This document shows, in pieces, positions 52,201 to 61,599 of a stretch of DNA of 64,000 nucleotides. Within the stretch, counting starts at the first letter, position 1. The number at the start of each line of letters is the position of its first letter. The notes beneath the pieces are model-generated. The model did not search any database and was not told the origin of the DNA. It worked only from the letters and a program-made list of their open reading frames with translations. The DNA comes from Trichomonas vaginalis G3 (taxonomy: Eukaryota; Parabasalia; Trichomonadida; Trichomonadidae), in the NCBI RefSeq assembly GCF_026262505.1, contig NC_067205.1, forward strand, positions 15,252,001 to 15,316,000, read 5' to 3'. Made by a program: the position numbers and the translations under genes.

Positions 52201-55200
52201 TTCTCATGATGACTCAAGTTTTGTTTATACAATTGTAAAATTGTGGAAATTTGACATTGTTCTTCCTTTGTTTTCTCTGTTCGATATCAGGTTTTCTGAT
52301 GGTTCTCTTTGGCAGGACGCGGCATCAGAAACAGTATCAATACTTGCAAAAACATTAATGAGCGGTGATTACGCAGAAAGATACTTTTTTGAACAAAAGA
52401 AATTCTCTTTAATCGCTCATATTTTAGTCCAATATCCGCCAAAAACTTTGACATACAAAATTTACATTCAATTTTTCAATTTGTTCGAAATTCTGAACAA
52501 TATAAACCTCAGAAAACATTTATTTGATTCAATTCTTGCAGAACCATATATCTGGATTACAGCAGATGCAGAAGATCATTTGAACATATTAAAGCATTGG
52601 TCAGGAACATTGTTTATCAAAGCTTTGAAGTATTTACAAGAATTCAGACCATTGAATGAGTTATTGAATGTTTTAACTTTCTTTTATTGGTACGAAGACA
52701 CATCAGGGATTGCTTTTGGAGGAAAAGACAGTAAGAGACCGAGAGATGAAAAGTTGGATATAACAAAATGTAGAATTGAAATTAATAATTGTATAAAATA
52801 CTTGGCATCTTTGAAATTCACGAAAGATGACTTATGTTTGATAATTAGAACATGTTATAATTGTAATCATGATGAAAAACAAGTCATTTCATTGTTGGAT
52901 TTATGTGAAGATTTAATTCTTTCTTACGCTGATCAGAAACTCATACAAATTGATATGCAAATGCTTGCTCCTTTGCATGATATGCTCTCGAGATCTGAAG
53001 AAGCAATTGCTTACATGATAATCAAAGTTTTCATAGCAATAAGAAAGAAAAATTTGATGTCAAAAAGTGACATTTATTCATTATTTGACATATGCATTTA
53101 TTCGATGAATACTCAGATATTAAGTCAATCTTTCTTTGTAGGGATATCCAGTTACATCAAACAAATACCAGAACTGTTTCCAATGGCTTGTTGGATTTCT
53201 TTCATCAAAAATGACCAAATCATATTTGATGATTTAATTAAAAACATCCAGAAACTCACGCCAAGTCAGGATTACGTTTGCGCTGATACATGGTTCATTT
53301 GGCCATTAATAGCTGCTTCAAAAATCAACAAAAGTGATTTGAAAATTTTGATTTCTTTCATGTTGAATTGTCAAAAAAGTGACATCAATTTATTACTTAA
53401 TCAATTGAGTGTTATATGTGCAGCGTTACCTAATGAGTCTGATGATTACCAATACTCCTTCCTGGAGACTGCTTTAAGAATGCTAGAATCAAACGAAATC
53501 AAACAAAATCAAGAAAATTATTTAATTGTCATCAAACACGTTTTCTTGTTTTTGTATTTAAGAAAAGAGGATTCTGTGAATACTACATTGGTTTCTGAGT
53601 TCCATAAATCACCTTTCATTTCGAAATCAGAATCCGAAATTATTGAAAAAGGAAAATCTCCGAAAAGGTTCCCAAACGGGTTCGGAATCGTCAAAATATT
53701 CAAGATGTCTGCGTTCGACATCAAAAACTACGTTTGCGGATACAGATTTGACTCCCAAAACTCAAAATGGATGGATTCTGATATCGCTGACTCATTTATA
53801 AAGATCTTGTCAAAACAGGATACTTTGCAATACGACCAACTAGGTTTGTTGATGCTATCTTTAGTGATGAAATCTAATAATAAAACGAATAAAAGTGACT
53901 TGTCACTTTTTGCGAGAATTAATCGGTATACAAATCATCCTGCCGATGTCGCTGAGAACTTTTCGAGGTTGTATGAGCAATCAATTAAATACTTGGATGA
54001 AATGAAAGAGATAAACAACGCTGTTTTGGCTCATCATTCGAGTTTAACGAACATTGCAACAAATATGATAACAACAGTGTCTGAAGACATTGATGGAGAA
54101 GAGAGAATAATGACACAGTCATATAGTAAGAAGATGTTCGAACAACATGACTCAAATGAGCAGTGGAAAAGAATTATTTCTGCAATGACGGCAGAAAAAG
54201 GTCCGTGGTCATCAATTGTACCTGAAAATGTCATAAGATGGAAGAGAGAGAACACAGCATGCTTCGCTTTATGCCCTTATCGTATGAAAAACAACGATAA
54301 TTTTGATGATCACAAAATTGCTTCTCAATTCAGAGATTCGATCATCACAGAGTTTAGATTTGAGAAGAAGAAGACGGAATATCCTCCGAAAAAGATCTTT
54401 TCCGGGTCACAATATGAATTAATCACGAAATGCAAGAGAATAAAGACAAAAGGAACCAAGAAATACCTTCTAGGTATTGCAGCAAACTCAATTGACATGG
54501 TTTCTTCTGATTCTTCCATTAGAATTATCCCGAATTCTCATGTGAAGTTTATTTTCTTCAGAACAAGGTACCACAAACCTGTTGCTATCGAGATATTCAC
54601 GTTTTCTGGTAAATCTTTCTTCCTAGAATTCGTAGAATATAAATCTTCATTCCAAATTTTGGAAAAAATGTCAGAAAACCTCAAAAAGAGGGTCCAAACC
54701 ACAGGATTCTTGGACTTTTTCTCAATTTCTGGCATCACAGAGAAATGGGTCAATAATAAGATGTCAAACTTCTCTTATTTGATGAATTTAAACGTTTATT
54801 CAGGCAGAACATTCAATGACATGTCGCAGTACCCTATTTTCCCTTTAGTTCTCGTTCCTTCGGAGACTTATGACTTAAATGGTCCGAAATCTTTCAGAGA
54901 TTTGTCAAAACCGATTGGCGCTCAAGATGATGAGAAACTACAGAAGCTGATAGAGAAAATGAATGACAATGAAGAGCATTTCTTGTATACTTCTGGTCCA
55001 ATTTCAAGTTTAGTCATTTGCCACTACTTAATAAGAATTGAACCGTTCACAACATCACATATTGAGCTCCAGAGTGGCAAATTCGATGTTCCTGATAGGA
55101 TTTTCTTTAATTATAACGCATCAATGAAGAATATCTATGTTGATTTGAACGATAACAGAGAATTAATCCCAGAGTTCTTCTTCCAACCCGAATTCCTTAA

Positions 55201-56500
55201 GAACCAGAACAATTTCGACCTCGGAAGGACACAAACCGGAATTATCTCAGATGTGATTCTTCCAGAATGGGCCAGCTCCCCACTAGATTTCATCTACAAG
55301 CAGAGAAAAGCTTTGGAATCACAGTACGTTTCAGCACATTTGCATGAGTGGATTGATTTGATGTGGGGATACAAACAGAGAGGCGAAGAAGCAGAGAAAG
55401 CTAATAATCTTTACGATCCAAACTTGTACGAAGATGTTTGGGAGAAAAATAAAGAAAATTTGGCCACAAAAACGTTTTTGAAGCTTCTTGGACAAATTCC
55501 TCCACATCTTTTCAACAAACCACATCCCCGCAAGGTCATGAATCAGAAGCAATTAATAACTGTTCCTTACCATTACATAAACCAAGAACTGAAATCTGTC
55601 ACTTTTTATTACGGGTGTGCAGACATGAATGGTCGGTTAATATTAATTGGTGATGATTCATATCTTCGTCTTTACAGTGAGTTAATCACTGATGATGAGT
55701 TCGAATTGATCCAATCCGATGCACATTTAATAACATCAAAATTCCTTTCCCAAAACATGTCAAAAGACATGTTATTTAGTTCCGGCAGCGATTTCATTGT
55801 AACTGCCAACAAACACAGTAATCAGTTGTTCGTAATTGGCGTTGACAAAGCAGTTACTTTTACAACAACTTCACCTCACAAAGAGATATCAAATATCTCA
55901 GCCGATGGAAATTATTTTGCAACGACAGGAACGGACAACATGCTCTATATCTATAGAAGTGGTTTCTCCAAGAAGATCTCCTTCTCAACACACGTTTACA
56001 GAGAAACAGTTACTTCTATGTGCGTCAGCGATTCCTACAAAGTTGTTGTTTGCGGAACAAGAGATGGCGGTTTAATCGTCACCAGTTTGACAGATGGCAT
56101 CACTGTGAGAGTCATGGATGTACACGAGGAACCAGTGAAGATATGCGTAACTCAACAATGGGGATTCATCGTTTGCTTGATTCTGATGCAATCAAATTTC
56201 AAAATCGTTGTTTTCACAATTAACGGAGAATTTGTGAATGAAAAAACAGTTAGATGTGATTCACAGGTCACAAACATGTATACTTTCTCAACATACAAAG
56301 GATTCGACTACATATGTGTTGTGAATTCACTTGGAAAGTTGTTAGTTGCTGAAGTTTACACTTTAGATTTTAATATTTATTCACCAGGATTAACAAGTGG
56401 ATTGTGCGCACTGACGTATTCCCAGAACACAGATTGTATTGTATTGATGGAGAAAACAGGAAAAATCATTTACCAACCAATTAATACAACTATGAATTGA
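49205..56500 (+). CDS. BEACH-WD40 protein, 2431 aa
   Basis: Large membrane-traffic scaffold. Residues 1-800 are alpha-solenoid; a concanavalin-like region follows (about 833-940, FTKGFSFLFWFIMR...). The PH-like domain at about 1670-1840 begins near VIRWKRENTACF. The BEACH domain at about 1845-2115 has SNFSYLMNLNVYSGRTFNDM, QYPIFPLVL, SFRDLSKPIGAQ and LPEWASSPLDFI. C-terminal WD40-like repeats span about 2120-2431 (ADMNGRLILIGDDSYLRLYS, GTRDGGLIVTSL). This order is standard for the LYST/neurobeachin/LvsA class, which acts in lysosome, phagosome or secretory traffic. Trichomonads phagocytose actively, which fits. Single uninterrupted frame from the ATG at 49205; which BEACH subclass is unclear. 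Confidence 0.92.
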   Translation: MNVNSDLYDNPVHAVLQLTNTLEDDYTNCPPAFQKYFKNVKLPKFNKKTLAKFDVNTESTDKIVEMLLKSGYSFPFFPQLIPLLSNSNSGIEYNKFVLCWVLNTAISYTIYFHNTSDLTYSDSVLKLLLMYTNSDYTNYIISCFIYVFTTISISFNENNIEIYMMILLQFFSLPFSHDIQSTNLIPTVLTVLLRSFEKNPSLATKFIDKCNELFENDILMLDRYSLANLLSLTLPLILELQACALRFLKIGIKSKLPCDFATIFSLLPRYMYKTFIETPNKISWEKKNNLVVFETTNVYDGLMEVVQNNPNTDTLEMTEISLPEEIQLTYMFPTESIMKLESIIDILDGKETYSLIFYEELLKICEKSEFEFIGNAFAGALYFAESISTYTNVGLNLVKSTIFDPHITYFDHCKGFKYLNSLRMHAVNLILSENWYEPMETLVLSNYRYPNLISELFYRITYSLPFLSRMIVTYPKLAKVFRQIFSYYRSLRISSTENMEYIKRAEISCYSLIAALFKNKEAAKVLISDMLFMTSFTLLLSDDYTRKYCLEQFEYLFSVLPYEDLILLFNYLIPLIANIIINIDNDKNVSVLMEIFQSLLKIFRNRNELKNLSEILIPHFSNLMENLQSSKESHKSLFKLTFSLLIEISIEIKKPLIVIIAKTIPNMFQSDCPTDVYEMLVKFMNGNTNNMLPSFILKNNNSLLLYFKVCFWYKLIDKCLDFAMGLIQFSPENAKMANKDEVDLFLLSQLENSSEVEKILDLFREISCIYSSPMVVKSYFTLLSPINNKLSKNHVLLMKTLSEICFNTYWLQKKSSLLGNTLSSNDFKISDNFTKGFSFLFWFIMRATDTTVVPIFNIEIDDFVFSIYIRETTLCAFINSNNFNQEIRVPYKFRKGVWYYLIMNYKINEENTELTIKIHHNELSILKMSKTTFDPENIAHARIGSLVMNNKSIIELGVSFLTSLLNQEQMKELSLCTPTSNISGLVKPLISFEPGSQTDSHDDSSFVYTIVKLWKFDIVLPLFSLFDIRFSDGSLWQDAASETVSILAKTLMSGDYAERYFFEQKKFSLIAHILVQYPPKTLTYKIYIQFFNLFEILNNINLRKHLFDSILAEPYIWITADAEDHLNILKHWSGTLFIKALKYLQEFRPLNELLNVLTFFYWYEDTSGIAFGGKDSKRPRDEKLDITKCRIEINNCIKYLASLKFTKDDLCLIIRTCYNCNHDEKQVISLLDLCEDLILSYADQKLIQIDMQMLAPLHDMLSRSEEAIAYMIIKVFIAIRKKNLMSKSDIYSLFDICIYSMNTQILSQSFFVGISSYIKQIPELFPMACWISFIKNDQIIFDDLIKNIQKLTPSQDYVCADTWFIWPLIAASKINKSDLKILISFMLNCQKSDINLLLNQLSVICAALPNESDDYQYSFLETALRMLESNEIKQNQENYLIVIKHVFLFLYLRKEDSVNTTLVSEFHKSPFISKSESEIIEKGKSPKRFPNGFGIVKIFKMSAFDIKNYVCGYRFDSQNSKWMDSDIADSFIKILSKQDTLQYDQLGLLMLSLVMKSNNKTNKSDLSLFARINRYTNHPADVAENFSRLYEQSIKYLDEMKEINNAVLAHHSSLTNIATNMITTVSEDIDGEERIMTQSYSKKMFEQHDSNEQWKRIISAMTAEKGPWSSIVPENVIRWKRENTACFALCPYRMKNNDNFDDHKIASQFRDSIITEFRFEKKKTEYPPKKIFSGSQYELITKCKRIKTKGTKKYLLGIAANSIDMVSSDSSIRIIPNSHVKFIFFRTRYHKPVAIEIFTFSGKSFFLEFVEYKSSFQILEKMSENLKKRVQTTGFLDFFSISGITEKWVNNKMSNFSYLMNLNVYSGRTFNDMSQYPIFPLVLVPSETYDLNGPKSFRDLSKPIGAQDDEKLQKLIEKMNDNEEHFLYTSGPISSLVICHYLIRIEPFTTSHIELQSGKFDVPDRIFFNYNASMKNIYVDLNDNRELIPEFFFQPEFLKNQNNFDLGRTQTGIISDVILPEWASSPLDFIYKQRKALESQYVSAHLHEWIDLMWGYKQRGEEAEKANNLYDPNLYEDVWEKNKENLATKTFLKLLGQIPPHLFNKPHPRKVMNQKQLITVPYHYINQELKSVTFYYGCADMNGRLILIGDDSYLRLYSELITDDEFELIQSDAHLITSKFLSQNMSKDMLFSSGSDFIVTANKHSNQLFVIGVDKAVTFTTTSPHKEISNISADGNYFATTGTDNMLYIYRSGFSKKISFSTHVYRETVTSMCVSDSYKVVVCGTRDGGLIVTSLTDGITVRVMDVHEEPVKICVTQQWGFIVCLILMQSNFKIVVFTINGEFVNEKTVRCDSQVTNMYTFSTYKGFDYICVVNSLGKLLVAEVYTLDFNIYSPGLTSGLCALTYSQNTDCIVLMEKTGKIIYQPINTTMN

Positions 56501-56816
56501 AAATTTTTATATTATTTTGTTTATAATATGTTTTACTTTTATATATAGATTTTTGTTATTAGAAATAAATTATTATGCGGTAATATCTTTTTAGTATTTT
56601 ATAGAATTTATTGAAATATCTTTATCGAAATAGAAACTTATGAAGCAATCTATATAAAGTTAATGTTTCTCAAGTAAATAAGTTTGAGTACACTTTCTAA
56701 AGGTTTCATATTTATTTTGTTTGATTTGGATCAATTTGAGATTAAAAGATTGTTTCATCATTCCAGCATAAATGAAATTATATGCTTTCATATGTTCATA
56801 GATTTATATGTATTAT
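56501..56816. other. Intergenic region
   Basis: About 320 AT-rich bases, probably the 3' end of the BEACH transcript and the upstream region of the next gene. Nothing else seen. Confidence 0.4.
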
Positions 56817-56825
56817 TCATTTTTA
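56817..56825 (+). promoter_or_regulatory. Inr-like element of the solenoid gene
   Basis: TCATTTTTA with +1 A at 56819, 11 bases before the ATG at 56830. It overlaps the open frame that begins at 56782 and so argues for the downstream start. Confidence 0.6.
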
Positions 56826-56829
56826 TGTA

Positions 56830-58272
56830 ATGGAAGAATTTAAAAGTTATGATCAATATATAATTGATCAAAAGCCTGAAGAGCAACATAAGCACAAGGC
56901 CTATATAGATGAAACTAATGACAGTAAAGGCGAAATTGAAGAAGAAACTCTTAATTTGATTGATTCAATTATCGAAGATATGGAAAATATTCAAAATACT
57001 AGCATAAAATTGATATTTTCTAACTTAAAAGCTATATTAGAAGAGAATGACCAATATAATATTGCTTCAATTCTTCAAGAAAAAGAAATTTTGAGTTTAA
57101 TTATTAATATTATACATAGTTCACATCTGACCATCGAAGATAACAAGTATTTAATAGAATTTTTCAATGTTATTTTGAACAATTGCAAAGAAAGATCTTA
57201 TGATTATTGGATTTCCCAAGATTATGTTGTATATTTGATGAATTGCGCTCATGAAGGACTTCTTAGCCAATATGTATATAATTATGGCTTGACTCCTTGT
57301 TTGGCAATGAATGAAACTGTATTTCATCTTTTAATACAAGAGCATTGGATTGATTTCATGTGTGAGAGTTACAGTTCACTCCTTAAAGAGATATCAACTG
57401 AAATTGACGAAGCTGAAGAAATTAATATATTTTTCGCAAGAGAATCAATCAAATCAACAATTACGATAGGGTATATTATGGTCGGAAAATATTATTCATT
57501 TATATCTGAAGAAGATCTTTCCAAACTAATTGATATTTTTATTCATTCTTTTGCATTTGATTTTTGTAGAAATCATTCTATTTATGCATTGTTCTTACTA
57601 GTTAAGATAATACCTAATCATGAAACTGGTTTTCTAAGTAGCGATGATATTCAGCAAATTTTATTAAATATTTCATTGGATAGTAACCAAGCAATAGCTG
57701 GATACTCACTTTATATCATTAGGAAAATGCTCTTAAATAATCAATTCTCTCTAATTTCTGAATTAATTCAAAATATTGATACAATTCTTGAAAACTTCTG
57801 TTGGGTGGAATTAACAAAACCAGCTAAATATATCCTCAAAATAATGCAAATTCTTGTTCAAGATCCAGAATTGCGAGATGTTTTTTTAACTCAGAATAGA
57901 TTTCTTTTCTTTGATAGTATTATTAATGATATGGAATTCAATTTGAAGCAGATACTTCTTAACTGCATAATGACAGCGATGTCGTGTTCAACACAATCTT
58001 TCATTGAATCTTTGATTAATTCTCATAATTTGATTGAAGAAATCCTATCTTTGACTGAAGAAATCGATCCTGAATCGAAAAATGCATCAATTCTCATTGA
58101 TTCATTATATTCAATCATTCTATTTTTGGTGAATTCAGGCTGGAGTTGTATAACTTTGGAAGAAGTTCAAAATTTGATATCATTAGATTTTATAATAGAT
58201 TATTTAGAGATTGATTCACAAAATAAGACAAAAGCAAAGTATATTGTTCAAGTTTTAGAGTCAAATAATTAA
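56830..58272 (+). CDS. Alpha-solenoid (armadillo/HEAT-like) protein, 480 aa
   Basis: From the ATG at 56830: MEEFKSYDQYIIDQKPEEQH, a charged N-terminus that could act like an importin-beta-binding-style or disordered tail. Then come repeated helix pairs of armadillo/HEAT spacing (ASILQEKEILSLIINIIHSS, KYLIEFFNVILNNCKE, IAGYSLYIIRKMLLNNQF and others) to the C-terminus. It loosely resembles importin-alpha-like proteins of trichomonads, but the conserved W/N ladder is not obvious, so only the fold class is named. Convergent with the next gene (46 bases between stops). Intact. Confidence 0.65.
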   Translation: MEEFKSYDQYIIDQKPEEQHKHKAYIDETNDSKGEIEEETLNLIDSIIEDMENIQNTSIKLIFSNLKAILEENDQYNIASILQEKEILSLIINIIHSSHLTIEDNKYLIEFFNVILNNCKERSYDYWISQDYVVYLMNCAHEGLLSQYVYNYGLTPCLAMNETVFHLLIQEHWIDFMCESYSSLLKEISTEIDEAEEINIFFARESIKSTITIGYIMVGKYYSFISEEDLSKLIDIFIHSFAFDFCRNHSIYALFLLVKIIPNHETGFLSSDDIQQILLNISLDSNQAIAGYSLYIIRKMLLNNQFSLISELIQNIDTILENFCWVELTKPAKYILKIMQILVQDPELRDVFLTQNRFLFFDSIINDMEFNLKQILLNCIMTAMSCSTQSFIESLINSHNLIEEILSLTEEIDPESKNASILIDSLYSIILFLVNSGWSCITLEEVQNLISLDFIIDYLEIDSQNKTKAKYIVQVLESNN

Positions 58273-58318
58273 TTTCGAAAATAATTTTATTATCAAACAA
58301 AAAAAGTAAAAATAATAA

Positions 58319-59287
58319 TTAAACTGTATGAGTCAATAAGTATTCAGATGACTTATCATGGAAAGCAGGAACAGGAAAGATCCAAAAGTACCATTTCGCT
58401 CTTGGACCGCAAACTTCTTCCCAATTATCAATACAATTTGGTTTCGCGTAGCTATTTTTGTTGTCTTGCATTTGTTCCAGCTGTGTGGAGTTCGTATGTA
58501 TGTTGTAGATTCCGACACAACCGAAATTACAAGTCATCATGCAAAATAGGATGCATTGGAGCATGTAAATCAATGTAAATAATAAAGACGGGATGAATGG
58601 CTGTGGAAGCGAGAGATTTGAAACTAATGCAAAAACGCAATATCCTAAAAACTGGGAAGTGTAAATAGCGCCCCAAATGTTAAAGAGGACAAATAATTTG
58701 TAATTCTTCTTACCAATAAATTGTCCTGTCCAACCACAAAAATGGTCTGGTCGCAATACATAGCGTTGAACTGTTTTGAAGAAGCCAACTCTGCTCATTT
58801 TTGGCTTGCTTCTAACGTAGTTTTCTTGTTGCTCATTGGAAACGACGCCACTTAAGTAATCCGGAACTCCATCATCTCTTTTTGTAATTTGTAATGGATA
58901 GTAGAAAGGAAGAAAGCCCGGACCTTCGAAAATAGTTGCGAAGTAAGATAATAAGAAGCAAATGTTGGAAATTAGCATAATTGAGTCAAGAATTAAGTTT
59001 GTAAATGGAAGGAAGGTACGAAGTATCAAAAAATATACGAAAAGTGAGGATGTTATCAAGAGGATAACATAAATACTAGGACAATAAGATATTTTCCATT
59101 CATTACAATATAAATCTTTGTTCGAAGTGATTCGATTAAAACTGCAGCCCATAAAATCACACTCATGGGTCCATGACGTGATATCTGGTATTCCTGATGA
59201 CGAAAACTCCGTAATCTGGGGATTTAAAAATTCTTCGTCTGACTCCCCAAACATCTGAAAATTTGTCAATTTGAATTTGCGAGTCAT
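58319..59287 (-). CDS. DHHC-family acyltransferase-like membrane protein with DHFC core, 322 aa
   Basis: Four TM segments (about 72-92, 98-120, 199-221, 232-262) have the catalytic loop between TM2 and TM3, the DHHC topology. Family landmarks: EGPGFLP (122-127) at the DPG position, RPDHFCGWTGQFIGKKNYKL (179-198) at the DHHC-W-x-N-C-I-G-x-x-N position, STQLE (267-271) at TTxE, and NWEEVCGP...W at the PaCCT-like end. Differences: DHFC replaces DHHC, and the zinc-binding C-x2-C and H/C residues before it are absent. The attacking Cys remains, as in active DHYC enzymes, but without zinc fingers the activity is uncertain. Start at the ATG at 59287, about 35 bases after a TCATTCT Inr-like element. 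Confidence 0.75.
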   Translation of the reverse strand: MTRKFKLTNFQMFGESDEEFLNPQITEFSSSGIPDITSWTHECDFMGCSFNRITSNKDLYCNEWKISYCPSIYVILLITSSLFVYFLILRTFLPFTNLILDSIMLISNICFLLSYFATIFEGPGFLPFYYPLQITKRDDGVPDYLSGVVSNEQQENYVRSKPKMSRVGFFKTVQRYVLRPDHFCGWTGQFIGKKNYKLFVLFNIWGAIYTSQFLGYCVFALVSNLSLPQPFIPSLLFTLIYMLQCILFCMMTCNFGCVGIYNIHTNSTQLEQMQDNKNSYAKPNCIDNWEEVCGPRAKWYFWIFPVPAFHDKSSEYLLTHTV

Positions 59288-59319
59288 GAAGAGTAAAACT
59301 ATTTCTCTGGTATATCTCT

Positions 59320-59326
59320 AGAATGA
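59320..59326 (-). promoter_or_regulatory. Inr-like element of the DHHC-like gene
   Basis: TCATTCT on the minus strand upstream of the ATG at 59287. It matches the trichomonad TCA-Y-T pattern; weaker than the TCATTTTT cases. Confidence 0.35.
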
Positions 59327-60970
59327 ATAAACGCCAAATTAAAAATTTAAGAATATTCTCAAAATTGCGCTTTATCGATCTGTTTTCGACCTCCATTCAC
59401 ACAAAATTTGTGGTCACCAAATTTTCGTTTTCCAAGGATATAGTATTGCTTTCATTCAATGAAAATATACTTGCTATATGCATCGCACAATGTGTGTACA
59501 TGTTGCTATAGATAGTTTCATCTTAAACCCTTTAGATAACAAGATACCCACATTCTCCTAAAATTGAATGCCCTCTCAATTTTGAGAGAAATATCACGAG
59601 CCATAAACTCTTAATAAAAAGGCGAAATGAAAGCTCGCCAAAGTATGGTATCTCTAGAGAATATGTTGGAGCCGAATTTCTATCCATTAATGAAACATTA
59701 TCTGTTTCAATATCAACAAAATGAAGATTGTTAAAGGAGTATTACACACTCATATTGTTCTATATTCATTTCAAATGTCTGGCATAATGTCTGTATTAAA
59801 GTAACACATGAATCTAAACACAATAAGAACAAAAATAAAAAAATTGATTTTTTATGCTTTTGAATGATTTTACTATTAATTTGCTTACAAGTATGAAAAT
59901 TTCAGCATTCTTTTGTGTGATTATGATACAGTTTCACTTTATGCAACAACATTGCCAGCCCTTAATACGGATGAAAACATAAATATGTAAAAAATATGTA
60001 CATATTCCGAAATCACATAAATGTGATGCTATAAATGATATCACATTTTTGAGATATGATCAATTAAGTTGCAGGTTGAGAAATAACATGATGTGCATAT
60101 AAAAATATTATATACGTCAATCCTATGCATTAATTTTATATAAAATCCATCATTTTCTGGGAAAAATGTATGAAAATTAAAGATGGAAACTGTATTAACT
60201 AGAACCTTTAGCATAGATAGGCTGGACTAGAAGAAACAAGTTCATTAAAATGCTCTTAGCTTAAATATCATGAATTCAGAAAAATCAATAGTTTTGAAAA
60301 AAGAAAATTTAGTGAAAATGATTGTTGTACATTTCTTAGATATACAAAGCTTATCTAATTCTATAAATAGATAAGATTTTACCTAAAATTTGAGGAACTG
60401 TGATAATCCCATGAAAAATAATTGAAAAATATAATGAGAAAATAAAATATCGTTTCGTAAATTACGTTCGGCGATGAATCTGATTTAGAAATATAATGGG
60501 CTTAAAATGTCACTTTTGGTAAATTAATCAAAAAAATTCAAAAGGTGATTAATTCTCTTTTCGTTGTTTAAAATTTTACTTAATAGTTACAATAAATAGA
60601 AATAAAAGGAAAATATCGAAAATATTGAATTTTGATTTCTAATGGTGTTGTTTTAATATCAGTAACGAAATCTTGTACTTCATACACGTCATAAAAAATC
60701 CTCCCAAAATACTCTATTTCAAACTCTGAAAAGTTGAATTTTCTTCAAAGTATGAAAAATGTAAATAACTATTTACGAATAACTAATATTTCTTGATTTT
60801 AGAAGAATGCCAATTCAAATTTGTCAAAAGAAACCGTCACGATATTTGGTCAATTTGAATCATACTCAAAAAATAACTAAATGAATTTGAGGGGAAAACG
60901 AGTATTACAAAGATTAACTGAATAACTAATAATTTATATAATAATAAAATATAACCCGAAGCATAGAACA
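59327..60970. other. Intergenic region, 1.6 kb
   Basis: No convincing gene. A 35-residue ORF (59627-59734, MKARQSMVSLENMLEPNFYP...) has protein-like composition but no other support. A palindromic CTCTCAATTTTGAGAG lies at about 59573-59588, of the same kind as 35593-35610. The rest is AT-rich without visible repeat. Confidence 0.4.
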
Positions 60971-61489
60971 TTAAACTCCAAAGTATAAAATATTATCAAT
61001 ATTTCTTTCATCGAAAATTGAAATTAGTTCTTCCAGAGGAACCTGGGTAGGCTTCGCTGCCGGTAAATAGAAAAAATCCTTGGGCTTCTCTGACTTTTTT
61101 TCTTCCTTTGGCTGTGTTATTTTTGGATCGGTTGGCTGTTCACGAGTCATCCTTGCTTGAAGTATATGATACTTATTTTTAATTTGACTATCATGTCGAC
61201 CTTGAAAATGCTTTGCAATTTGTGTCCATTTATGATCTAATTCATTCACTAAATTCAGTAAAAGCTGCTCTTCTTCTGGAGTCCAAGGTCCATTATTAAC
61301 GTTAGGAGATAAATATCTTGTCCATCTATCTTTGCATTGGCGTTTATTTCGGCCGGGCATGTAAGAAGCAATTAATTTCCAGTCATTTTCGCCATATTTA
61401 TTTATAAGATCTGTTAGTTTTTTATCTTCTTTGGCACTGAAGCGGCAGTTGACTTTATTCTTGGATACATATGAGTATGCCTCCATCAA
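60971..61489 (-). CDS. R2R3 Myb DNA-binding protein, 172 aa
   Basis: Two Myb repeats: the first at about 12-60 (RFSAKEDKKLTDLINKYGEN, WKLIASYM, RQCKDRWTRYL), the second at about 65-112 (GPWTPEEEQLLLNLVNELDH, WTQIAKHF, SQIKNKYHIL). The recognition helices NKRQCKDRW and HDSQIKNKY are of the R2R3 type, and the first Trp of the first repeat is Phe, as often seen. A short acidic/basic tail follows (LEELISIFDERNIDNILYFG). T. vaginalis has many such small Mybs, some of which bind promoter elements near the Inr of iron-regulated genes. Two adjacent ATGs start the frame. Complete. Confidence 0.9.
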   Translation of the reverse strand: MMEAYSYVSKNKVNCRFSAKEDKKLTDLINKYGENDWKLIASYMPGRNKRQCKDRWTRYLSPNVNNGPWTPEEEQLLLNLVNELDHKWTQIAKHFQGRHDSQIKNKYHILQARMTREQPTDPKITQPKEEKKSEKPKDFFYLPAAKPTQVPLEELISIFDERNIDNILYFGV

Positions 61490-61599
61490 ATATAAATGTC
61501 TAAATTTGAATTGACTTTTAAATTTTTGTAAACATCATTTTGATGAATTCTTAACAATAATTTGTGAACAAATCCCAAAGTAATTTTTAACAGCAGTAC

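Noticed and set aside
59323-59511. 62-residue frame upstream of the DHHC-like gene
   Set aside because: No homology or promoter support; overlaps the likely promoter of the opposite-strand gene.
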